Part shown: positions 1 through 5,029 of the stretch, piece after piece
Layout of the letters: each line of letters begins with the position of its first letter
Numbering within the stretch: the first letter of the stretch is position 1
Source of the DNA: an uncultured Granulosicoccaceae bacterium
GTDB lineage: Bacteria; Pseudomonadota; Gammaproteobacteria; JABXHR01
Reading direction: 5' to 3'
DNA length: 5,029 nucleotides
NCBI GenBank assembly: GCA_937921805.1
Contig: CAKZUS010000181.1
Span: 1-5,029, forward strand
Notes under the pieces: generated by a model
The model's input: only the letters and a program-made list of their open reading frames with translations
What the model was told of the DNA's origin: nothing
Databases searched by the model: none
Translations under genes and position numbers: made by a program

Positions 1-165
1 GGCAACATCCTGATTCGCCAGCGTGGCACCAAAGTGCACCCTGGTGATAATGTAGGCTGCGGCCGCGATCACACCCTGTTTGCGACGGCTGACGGCGTGG
101 TGCGTTTTCATATGCGCGGCCCCAAGAATCGCAAGCACATCAGCATTGAGCCTGTAGCGGCATAG
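1..165 (+). CDS. rpmA: 50S ribosomal protein L27, C-terminal part (5' end outside window)
   Basis: This is the last 54 codons of rpmA, read in frame from the first base to a TAG stop. L27 is a protein of the large ribosomal subunit that sits near the peptidyl-transferase centre. The visible residues include the family blocks RQRGTK, NVGCGRDHTLFA and GPKNRKHISIE, which line up almost residue for residue with E. coli L27 from about its residue 34. About 33 N-terminal residues are therefore missing, and the full protein should be about 87 aa. It ends in PVAA rather than the acidic end of the E. coli protein, an ordinary variation. rplU (L21) would be expected just upstream. An intrinsic terminator follows 22 nt after the stop. 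The assignment is secure. Confidence 0.97.
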   Translation, partial: GNILIRQRGTKVHPGDNVGCGRDHTLFATADGVVRFHMRGPKNRKHISIEPVAA

Positions 166-187
166 CCCTTTGCTGGCTTGCGATGCG

Positions 188-213
188 AAACCCCGCCGTG
201 AGCGGGGTTTTTT
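188..213 (+). terminator. Rho-independent terminator after rpmA
   Basis: A perfect 9-bp stem pairs AAACCCCGC (188-196) with GCGGGGTTT (202-210) around a 5-nt loop (CGTGA). The T tract at 208-213 overlaps the end of the stem. It should end the ribosomal protein transcript, so obgE depends on readthrough or on a promoter in the 65 nt that follow. Confidence 0.9.
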
Positions 214-245
214 ATTGGGCGCGATGAAGTTTAAGATGAGATATA

Positions 246-261
246 GGCCATTCTTTTGGCC
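246..261 (+). repeat. Short hairpin in the obgE leader
   Basis: GGCCA (246-250) and TGGCC (257-261) can form a 5-bp stem with a 6-nt loop, ending 17 nt before the obgE start codon. It has no T tract, so it is not a terminator. It may be fortuitous or may influence translation initiation. The ribosome site between it and the ATG is weak (ACGGA at 266-270, 8 nt before the ATG). I could not find a well-matched -35/-10 pair in 214-270. Confidence 0.35.
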
Positions 262-278
262 GACAACGGAACCCCGAC

Positions 279-1367
279 ATGAAGTTTGTTGACGAAGCGG
301 TTATTCAAGTTATCGCGGGTGACGGCGGCAACGGCTGCGTCAGTTTTCGCCGCGAGAAGTACATCCCCCGTGGGGGACCGGACGGCGGTGACGGCGGTCA
401 CGGTGGCAGCGTGTATTTTCGCGCGACAGCGGACCTCAACACGCTGGCCGATTTTCGCCACACCCGTACTTTTAGCGCAGAGCGTGGCGAGAACGGGCGC
501 AGCAAAAACATGACCGGCGCTGCGGGCGAAGACCTCATCGTGGACGTGCCGGTAGGCACGGTCGTGAAGGAACTCGATACCGAGGCAGTGATTGCCGATA
601 TGGCTGAAGTCGGTCAGGTGACCAAGATTGTTCAAGGGGGCTTCCGGGGCCTGGGCAACGTGCGCTTTAAAAGCTCGGTCAACCGCGCACCGCGCGAGTC
701 AACCAATGGCTCTGAAGGCGAGCGCATGCGCGCCAGTCTAGAGCTGAAGGTGTTGGCTGATGTGGGGCTGTTGGGCTACCCCAATGCAGGCAAATCAACG
801 CTGATTCGTGCTGTCTCTGCCGCCCGCCCCAAAGTCGCCGACTATCCGTTCACGACGCTACACCCCAACCTGGGGGTGGTGTCAGTCGATCGCTTGCGCA
901 GCTTTGTGATGGCGGATATTCCGGGCTTGATCGAAGGCGCAGCCGATGGCTTGGGGTTAGGGCATCTGTTCTTGCGCCACCTTAACCGCACGCAAGTTTT
1001 ACTGCACTTGGTTGACCTTGCCCCGTATGACAATAGTGATCCCGCGGCGGCGGCCGTGGCGCTGGTCGAAGAGGTGCGGCGCTACGATGATGAGCTGGCC
1101 AATAAGCCGCGCTGGCTGGTCTTTAGCAAGCAAGATCTTGTGCCTGAAGACGAGCTTGAGGCCCGCCGCCAAGCCGTCATTGACGCGCTGCACTGGGAGG
1201 GACCCGTGTTCACCGTCGCTGCGATCACGCAGCAGGGGACGCAAGAACTCGTGCGCGCCATCATGGATGAGTTAGAGCGCGTCGCGGCAGAACGTGCCCC
1301 CAAAACACCCGTTCAGGCCCCGCGCCCACCGCATTGGGAGGAGCACGAGAGTCCTGGCGATGCGTAA
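279..1367 (+). CDS. obgE: Obg-family GTPase (ribosome assembly / stress GTPase)
   Basis: This encodes a 362-residue essential-type GTPase (Obg/CgtA) that binds the 50S subunit and links ribosome maturation to growth and the stringent response. The glycine-rich Obg fold spans about residues 1-158, with the typical start MKFVDEAVIQVIAGDGGNG and the RGGPDGGDGGHGG loop. The G domain follows. Its G1/P-loop is GYPNAGKST (166-174), switch I is YPFTTL (189-194), and G3 is DIPGLIEGA (213-221). The usual G4 NKxD reads SKQD (283-286), and the usual G5 SA reads AA (314-315), which is unusual. The C-terminal tail is short and proline-rich, against 390 aa in E. coli with a long acidic tail. The ATG is chosen because the conserved N-terminus begins there. 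The gene lies between rpmA and proB, the common gammaproteobacterial order, and overlaps proB by 8 nt. Family assignment is near certain. Confidence 0.97.
   Translation: MKFVDEAVIQVIAGDGGNGCVSFRREKYIPRGGPDGGDGGHGGSVYFRATADLNTLADFRHTRTFSAERGENGRSKNMTGAAGEDLIVDVPVGTVVKELDTEAVIADMAEVGQVTKIVQGGFRGLGNVRFKSSVNRAPRESTNGSEGERMRASLELKVLADVGLLGYPNAGKSTLIRAVSAARPKVADYPFTTLHPNLGVVSVDRLRSFVMADIPGLIEGAADGLGLGHLFLRHLNRTQVLLHLVDLAPYDNSDPAAAAVALVEEVRRYDDELANKPRWLVFSKQDLVPEDELEARRQAVIDALHWEGPVFTVAAITQQGTQELVRAIMDELERVAAERAPKTPVQAPRPPHWEEHESPGDA
1347..1351 (+). promoter_or_regulatory. Ribosome binding site fixing the proB start
   Basis: GAGAG lies 8 nt before the ATG at 1360, inside the last codons of obgE. 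It supports 1360 over the upstream in-frame ATG at 1294. A stronger purine run, GGGAGGAG (1336-1343), is 16 nt away, which is long for a working Shine-Dalgarno, though it may help hold the ribosome. Confidence 0.55.
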
Positions 1368-2463
1368 ACGCTGGGTAGTGAAAATTGGCAGTTCGCTGAT
1401 TACTGCCGACGGCGAGGGCCTAGACCGCGAGGCCATCGCGCACTGGGCCTCGCAACTGGCGCAGCTGCAAGCCGACGGAGTAGATCTGGTGCTGGTGTGC
1501 TCGGGGGCGGTGGCAGAGGGCATCGTGCGCTTGGGGTGGCGCGAGCGTCCGGCGGCGTTGCACCTGCTGCAAGTCGCCGCCGCCGTTGGTCAGACGGGTG
1601 TGGTCGAGGCTTGGGCGCGGGCGCTGGCTGACTATGGCCTGCAGGCAGCGCAAGTGCTGCTGACTCACGAAGACCTGTCTTACCGGCAGCGTTATCTCAA
1701 CGTGAAATCTGCTCTGCAGGCGATGGTCGCACGCGGCGTGCTGCCGGTCATCAACGAAAACGACACCGTGACCACCGATGAAATCCGCTTTGGCGACAAT
1801 GATAGCTTGGCCGCCTTAGTAGCGAACTTGGTGGCCGCCGATACGCTGTTGATTCTGACTGACCAGCCGGGATTATTCGACAAAGACCCGCGTCAGCATC
1901 ACGATGCGCAGCTCATCAAACAAGGCTACGCAGAAGACCAAAGCCTACGCGCTGTCGCTGGTGATGGCGGCAAATGGGGGCGCGGCGGTATGGTGACCAA
2001 ACTCCTAGCCGCCGAGCGCGCGGCGCGCTCGGGCACCACAACGGTGATCGCGCCCGGCGCGCAGCCCGGTGTGCTGTGGTCGATTTATCAGGGCGAGCCT
2101 GTGGGCACGTGCCTGTTGCCCTCCAAGCCGCCGCTGGAAGCGCGTAAACAATGGCTGGCCAATCAATTGCAATTGCGCGGCGCACTACATATTGATGCAG
2201 GCGCTGCCCGTGTGCTGCGCTCGCAGGGGTCGAGTCTGCTGGCCGCGGGGGTGCTAGAGGCACAAGGGCGCTTTCGCCGTGGTGAGCTGGTCTCTATTCA
2301 TGGCCCGGATGGTGTAGAGCTAGCCCGTGGGCTGGTGAACTACTCCATCGCCGCGACGCAGAAGCTCTGTGGCGAGTCCAGCACAAGTTTTGCCCGCATT
2401 CTGGGCTATGTCGCTGAGCCAGAGCTGGTGCATCGCGACAATATGGTGGTGTTCTCCCAATAA
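1360..2463 (+). CDS. proB: Glutamate 5-kinase (proline biosynthesis, step 1)
   Basis: This cytoplasmic enzyme phosphorylates L-glutamate with ATP to give glutamyl 5-phosphate, which ProA reduces next on the way to proline. In known homologues proline inhibits it by feedback. From ATG 1360 the protein is 367 aa, the same length as E. coli ProB. The frame is open back to 1294, but those 22 extra residues are arginine- and proline-rich, unlike the family, and lie within obgE. The amino-acid kinase domain (about 1-255) shows VKIGSS (7-12), CSGAVAEG (47-54), INENDTV (131-137), FGDNDSL (144-150) and GRGGMVTKL (207-215). A C-terminal PUA domain (about 274-355) follows, with GALHIDAGA, GSSLLAAGV and RRGELV, ending in HRDNMVVF. 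Both domains look intact. The start overlaps the obgE stop by 8 nt, suggesting co-transcription and translational coupling. proA is not adjacent. I see no T-rich terminator hairpin after the stop. Confidence 0.96.
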   Translation: MRKRWVVKIGSSLITADGEGLDREAIAHWASQLAQLQADGVDLVLVCSGAVAEGIVRLGWRERPAALHLLQVAAAVGQTGVVEAWARALADYGLQAAQVLLTHEDLSYRQRYLNVKSALQAMVARGVLPVINENDTVTTDEIRFGDNDSLAALVANLVAADTLLILTDQPGLFDKDPRQHHDAQLIKQGYAEDQSLRAVAGDGGKWGRGGMVTKLLAAERAARSGTTTVIAPGAQPGVLWSIYQGEPVGTCLLPSKPPLEARKQWLANQLQLRGALHIDAGAARVLRSQGSSLLAAGVLEAQGRFRRGELVSIHGPDGVELARGLVNYSIAATQKLCGESSTSFARILGYVAEPELVHRDNMVVFSQ

Positions 2464-2579
2464 TCGCCCTGTCGGCAGTCGATATGATCTGGCGTCGCAA
2501 ATGTCGCGCTGACGGGTCTGATCGACGTCGCACCAAAGGGAAAGCGAATTGATGTGTGGAAAAGCTTAGCAAGTATTTA

Positions 2580-2618
2580 TTTGCACAATAATTCTGTATT
2601 TGAAGAAATTTGTGCAAA
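2580..2618. promoter_or_regulatory. Inverted repeat, putative operator of the transporter operon
   Basis: TTTGCACAA (2580-2588) and TTGTGCAAA (2610-2618) are perfect inverted copies, 30 bp centre to centre, about three helical turns. Each arm also contains an 8-bp TTGNNCAA palindrome, so each could be a separate dimer site. The left arm ends 11 bp before the predicted -35, and the right arm lies between -35 and -10. This is the expected layout for repressor sites, or for one activator and one repressor site. The regulator is unknown and no regulator gene is in the window. That these are binding sites is inference; the repeat itself is seen directly. Confidence 0.6.
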
Positions 2619-2628
2619 AAAGTATGAT
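2600..2628 (+). promoter_or_regulatory. Predicted sigma-70 promoter for the polyol ABC transporter operon
   Basis: The -35 is TTGAAG (2600-2605, 4 of 6 consensus) and the -10 is TATGAT (2623-2628, 5 of 6), with an exact 17-nt spacer, in the most AT-rich stretch of the window. Transcription would start near 2635, leaving a leader of about 80 nt before the binding protein gene. TTGCAC at 2581 gives no good -10 at standard spacing. TTGTGC at 2610 with AACAAT at 2633 is a poorer alternative. Confidence 0.65.
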
Positions 2629-2703
2629 CACCAACAATTTTTGTATTAGCCGCATGCGAGAAAAGTACCGAAACTAGCTGAGTGATTACACACCACTATC
2701 GAT

Positions 2704-2708
2704 GGAGG
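2704..2708 (+). promoter_or_regulatory. Strong Shine-Dalgarno of the binding protein gene
   Basis: GGAGG is placed 6 nt before ATG 2715, the best ribosome site in the window. It decides against the in-frame ATG at 2682, which would put 11 polar residues ahead of the signal peptide. It fits a protein needed in high amounts. Confidence 0.85.
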
Positions 2709-2714
2709 AATTCG

Positions 2715-4019
2715 ATGAAAACACTTCGCATTACCGCAGTAGCTGCGGCATTGTTGGGCGTGAGCGGACTGGCTACCGCCGGCGAGCTGACCATTGCGAC
2801 CGTGAACAACGGTCACATGGTCGAAATGCAAAAATTCACCCCTGAATTTGAAGCTGCAAATCCAGGCATCACTCTGAACTGGGTGACCTTGGAAGAAGGC
2901 GTACTGCGCCAGCGTGTGACGACGGACATCTCCACCAAAGGTGGCCAGTTCGACGTAATGACAATCGGCATGTACGAAGCGCCTATCTGGGGCTCACGTG
3001 GCTGGTTGGAGTCGCTGGAATTCAGCGCTGACTACGACGTTGATGACATTCTGCCAGCCATGCGTGGCGGCCTGAGCCACGACGGCAAGCTCTATGCTGC
3101 ACCGTTCTACGGCGAAAGCTCCATGATCATGTACCGCAAAGACTTGCTCGACGCAGCAGGCATGGCCATGTCCGACAACCCAACTTGGGGCCACATTGCT
3201 GATGCCGCCGCCGCGATGACTGATCGTGACGCGGGTATGTACGGCATCTGTCTGCGCGGCAAGCCAGGCTGGGGCGACAACATGGCGTTCTTGACCACCA
3301 TGGCGAACTCTTTTGGCGCCAAATGGTTCAACGAAGACTGGACTCCAGACCTCGATAGCCCAGCCTGGAACCACGCTGTAAGCTTCTACGTTGACCTGCT
3401 CACCAAGTACGGTCCTCCAGGATCAGCCGGTAACTCGTTCAACGAAATCCTGGCACTGATCAACGAAGGCAAGTGTGGCATGTGGATTGACGCGACGATC
3501 GCGGCTTCCTTTGTGACCAATCCTGAGCAGAGTAAAGTGCACGACAAGATTGCCTTTGCACAATCTCCTGTTGCTGTAACAAGCCGTGGCGCAAACTGGC
3601 TGTGGGCATGGTCATTGGCCATTCCAGCAGGCACCAAGCAAGCTGACGACGCAAAAACCTTCATCGAGTGGGCGACTTCTAAAGACTACATCGAGCTGGT
3701 TGCTTCTAGAAACGGCTGGGGCGCAGTACCTACCGGTACCCGTACCTCTACCTATGACAACCCTAATTTCCAAGAAGCAGCAGTGTTTGCTGAAGCGGAA
3801 CTGACGGCTATTCTCTCTGCCGATCCTTCCAACTCTACCCAAGATCCAACGCCCTACACCGGCGTTCAGTTCGCTGCAATCCCTGAGTTCCAGGCGATTG
3901 GTATCGCGGTAGGTCAGCAGATGACCGCAGCACTGGCTGGCGACATCTATGTCTCTGAAGCACTGGCGAACGCGCAGGCAGCTGCCGATCGTGAGATGAA
4001 AAAAGGTGGCTACTACTAG
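2715..4019 (+). CDS. Periplasmic sugar-alcohol (mannitol/sorbitol-type) ABC transporter binding protein
   Basis: This 434-aa protein should capture a polyol or related sugar in the periplasm and deliver it to the permease pair encoded downstream. Residues 1-22 are a typical Sec signal peptide: K2 and R5, a hydrophobic core about 8-19, and a likely cut after ATA (20-22), before GELTIATVNN. The mature part resembles the MtlE/SmoE binding proteins (CUT1, extracellular solute-binding family 1) throughout. Shared blocks are TIATVNNG (26-33), LNWVTLEEGVLRQR (54-67), GGQFDVMTIGMYEA (76-89), YGICLRGKPGWG (176-187), GKCGMWIDA (252-260), WAWSLAIP (297-304), VPTGTR (338-343) and IPEFQAIG (389-396). These are recalled similarities, not a search. 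The only two cysteines (179, 254) sit in those blocks and may form a disulfide. It is first in the operon, with its own promoter, and is followed by a strong terminator. The exact ligand (mannitol, sorbitol, arabitol or other) is not decided by sequence alone. Confidence 0.9.
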   Translation: MKTLRITAVAAALLGVSGLATAGELTIATVNNGHMVEMQKFTPEFEAANPGITLNWVTLEEGVLRQRVTTDISTKGGQFDVMTIGMYEAPIWGSRGWLESLEFSADYDVDDILPAMRGGLSHDGKLYAAPFYGESSMIMYRKDLLDAAGMAMSDNPTWGHIADAAAAMTDRDAGMYGICLRGKPGWGDNMAFLTTMANSFGAKWFNEDWTPDLDSPAWNHAVSFYVDLLTKYGPPGSAGNSFNEILALINEGKCGMWIDATIAASFVTNPEQSKVHDKIAFAQSPVAVTSRGANWLWAWSLAIPAGTKQADDAKTFIEWATSKDYIELVASRNGWGAVPTGTRTSTYDNPNFQEAAVFAEAELTAILSADPSNSTQDPTPYTGVQFAAIPEFQAIGIAVGQQMTAALAGDIYVSEALANAQAAADREMKKGGYY

Positions 4020-4047
4020 GGCCACGCCTTTGTAGTACTGTCTTTCT

Positions 4048-4080
4048 ACACGAGGCGCATTTTGCGCCTCGTGTTTTTTT
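4048..4080 (+). terminator. Strong intrinsic terminator between binding protein and permease genes
   Basis: A perfect 12-bp stem pairs 4048-4059 (ACACGAGGCGCA) with 4063-4074 (TGCGCCTCGTGT). The loop is 3 nt, or 5 nt if the closing A-T opens. A run of seven T (4074-4080) follows. It starts 28 nt after the binding protein stop and ends 33 nt before the permease start. Partial readthrough would make binding protein mRNA exceed permease mRNA, and the hairpin would also protect the 3' end of the short transcript. I see no clear separate promoter between it and the permease. Confidence 0.93.
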
Positions 4081-4113
4081 AGCCTTTATTCGCTTTTTTA
4101 GAGAGGCTTCACA

Positions 4114-4974
4114 ATGAACTCAACGCTCTCCCGATGGCTTCAAGCGCCTAGCGTGATCCTGCTGTTGCTGTGGATGATTATCCCGCTAAGCATGACGCTG
4201 TACTTCTCCACCCAACGCTATCATTTGCTCTACCCCGAGCGCTCTGGTTTTGTGGGATGGTCTAATTACGAATTTTTCTACACAGACCCTACTTTCTGGC
4301 CTGCGTTGCTCAATACGCTGCTGCTCGTCGGGTCGGTGCTACTGATTACGGTGGTTTTGGGACTGGCGATCGCGGTACTTATCGATCGACCATTCTGGGG
4401 CCGCAATATTGTGCGAGTGATGCTGATCTCGCCGTTTTTCATCATGCCCACTGTTAACGCATTGCTGTGGAAGAACATGATGATGAACCCCATTTATGGG
4501 TTGTTCGCTGTTTTATCCCAGGCTCTGGGCGCCGAGCCGATAGACTGGCTGACGCAGTATCCGCTGCTGTCGGTCATTATCATCGTCAGCTGGCAATGGA
4601 CACCATTTGCGATATTGATCTTTATGACGGCTCTGCAGAGTCAAGATCAAGAGCAAAAAGAGGCTGCCCGCCTGGACGGTGCAGGCTTTTGGGCGCAGTT
4701 TCGCTATCTCACCTTGCCGCATTTGGCACGCCCGATTGCGATTGTGCTCATGATCCAGACGATTTTCCATCTGTCGATTTTCGCCGAGATCTTCGTGACA
4801 ACCTCGGGGGGGCCGGGTACGCAGTCGACCAACCTGGCGTTCTTAATCTTCTCGCAAGCACTGCAAGGCTTTGATATTGGTGTCGCCTCTGCAGGTGGTG
4901 TGTTCGCGATCATTTTGGCCAACCTCGTTGCGTTCTTCCTGGTGCGCATGGTTGGCAAGAACCTGACGGTGTAA
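4114..4974 (+). CDS. ABC transporter inner-membrane permease, first subunit (MtlF/SmoF-like)
   Basis: This 286-aa inner-membrane protein should form one half of the translocation channel of a CUT1-type carbohydrate importer. Six hydrophobic spans can be read at about residues 12-30, 65-90, 102-120, 150-174, 206-226 and 258-279. The cytoplasmic EAA loop that docks the ATPase is clear: EAARLDGAGFWAQFRYLTLP (183-202), with EAA at 183-185, G189 and LP at 201-202. The SGGPGTQSTNL stretch (231-241) before the last span is also typical of this family. The ATG has a good ribosome site, GAGAGG (4101-4106), 7 nt upstream. The gene follows the polyol binding protein after the terminator hairpin, and its stop overlaps the next start as TAATG. 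The substrate is inferred from the neighbouring binding protein. The permease assignment itself is firm. Confidence 0.93.
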   Translation: MNSTLSRWLQAPSVILLLLWMIIPLSMTLYFSTQRYHLLYPERSGFVGWSNYEFFYTDPTFWPALLNTLLLVGSVLLITVVLGLAIAVLIDRPFWGRNIVRVMLISPFFIMPTVNALLWKNMMMNPIYGLFAVLSQALGAEPIDWLTQYPLLSVIIIVSWQWTPFAILIFMTALQSQDQEQKEAARLDGAGFWAQFRYLTLPHLARPIAIVLMIQTIFHLSIFAEIFVTTSGGPGTQSTNLAFLIFSQALQGFDIGVASAGGVFAIILANLVAFFLVRMVGKNLTV

Positions 4975-5029
4975 TGACGATGCAATCTATTCATAAACGC
5001 CGTCTCCAGCACACTATGGCTGTCACTGC
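4974..5029 (+). CDS. Second ABC transporter permease (MtlG/SmoG-like), N-terminal fragment
   Basis: Only the first 18-19 codons are inside the window (MTMQSIHKRRLQHTMAVTA). The ATG at 4974 shares one base with the stop of the preceding permease (TAATG). A second in-frame ATG at 4980 is also possible. The frame stays open to the edge. The start is basic (HKRR) and then turns less polar, as expected for the cytoplasmic N-terminus ahead of a first membrane span. The identity rests mainly on position: CUT1 importers normally encode two permeases in tandem, often overlapping. No EAA motif is visible yet, so the call is an inference. Confidence 0.7.
   Translation, partial: MTMQSIHKRRLQHTMAVT

Noticed and set aside
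231..635. 134-codon open frame on the minus strand opposite obgE
   Set aside because: It lies antisense to a clearly conserved gene, has no recognisable protein motifs, and is explained by the base composition of the GC-rich obgE 5' region.
1294..1359. Longer proB reading frame from the ATG at 1294
   Set aside because: The 22 extra residues lie within obgE and are Arg/Pro-rich. The start at 1360 gives the exact 367-aa length of E. coli ProB and begins right at the conserved VVKIGSS strand.
2478..2530. Possible terminator after proB (GTCGAT/ATCGAC repeat and CGACGTCG palindrome)
   Set aside because: The arms are short and far apart and no T tract follows, so no intrinsic terminator can be supported.
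2682..2714. Longer binding protein frame from the ATG at 2682
   Set aside because: It would add polar residues before the signal peptide, whereas a strong GGAGG sits 6 nt before the ATG at 2715.
2994..3374. 126-codon open frame on the minus strand opposite the binding protein
   Set aside because: It is the antisense shadow of a conserved coding region. The translation has no family signature or evident start signals.
4031..4050. TGTAG/CTACA hairpin that could compete with the terminator stem as an attenuator
   Set aside because: A 5-bp stem with a 10-nt loop, overlapping only three outer base pairs of a 12-bp GC-rich stem, is too weak to act as an anti-terminator.
4704..5012. 102-codon open frame on the minus strand at the right end
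   Set aside because: It lies opposite the permease and the start of the next gene, with no coding signature, and is an antisense shadow.

Overview
The window looks like a chromosomal segment from a member of the Pseudomonadota, most likely a gammaproteobacterium. The evidence is the gene order rpmA - obgE - proB, the close match of the L27, Obg and ProB sequences to gammaproteobacterial forms as I remember them, and a moderately high GC content in the core genes. I cannot name a genus. All genes lie on the + strand.

Positions 1-2463 are housekeeping DNA. They hold the 3' part of rpmA (ribosomal protein L27), an intrinsic terminator, the ribosome-associated GTPase gene obgE, and proB (glutamate 5-kinase, the first step of proline synthesis). 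proB begins 8 nt before obgE ends, so the two genes are very probably co-transcribed. Positions 2464-2714 are a non-coding gap that becomes AT-rich. It carries a convincing sigma-70-type promoter (TTGAAG, 17 nt, TATGAT) and a perfect 9-bp inverted repeat. One arm lies just upstream of the -35 and the other lies between -35 and -10, as expected of an operator.

Positions 2715-5029 are the start of an ABC importer operon of the carbohydrate uptake (CUT1) type. It consists of a periplasmic binding protein closely resembling the mannitol/sorbitol binding proteins MtlE/SmoE, a strong terminator hairpin, a first membrane permease (MtlF/SmoF-like), and the first 19 codons of a second permease that overlaps the stop of the first. 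The ATPase and any polyol dehydrogenase would be expected beyond the right edge. The binding protein would capture a sugar alcohol in the periplasm and hand it to the permease pair. The internal terminator probably keeps the binding protein in excess over the membrane subunits.

I see no mobile element, CRISPR array, tRNA or rRNA, and no evidence of a wholly new system. The points most worth a second look are the operator-like inverted repeat at the transporter promoter, the terminator inside the transporter operon, and non-canonical nucleotide-specificity motifs (SKQD and AA) in the Obg GTPase.
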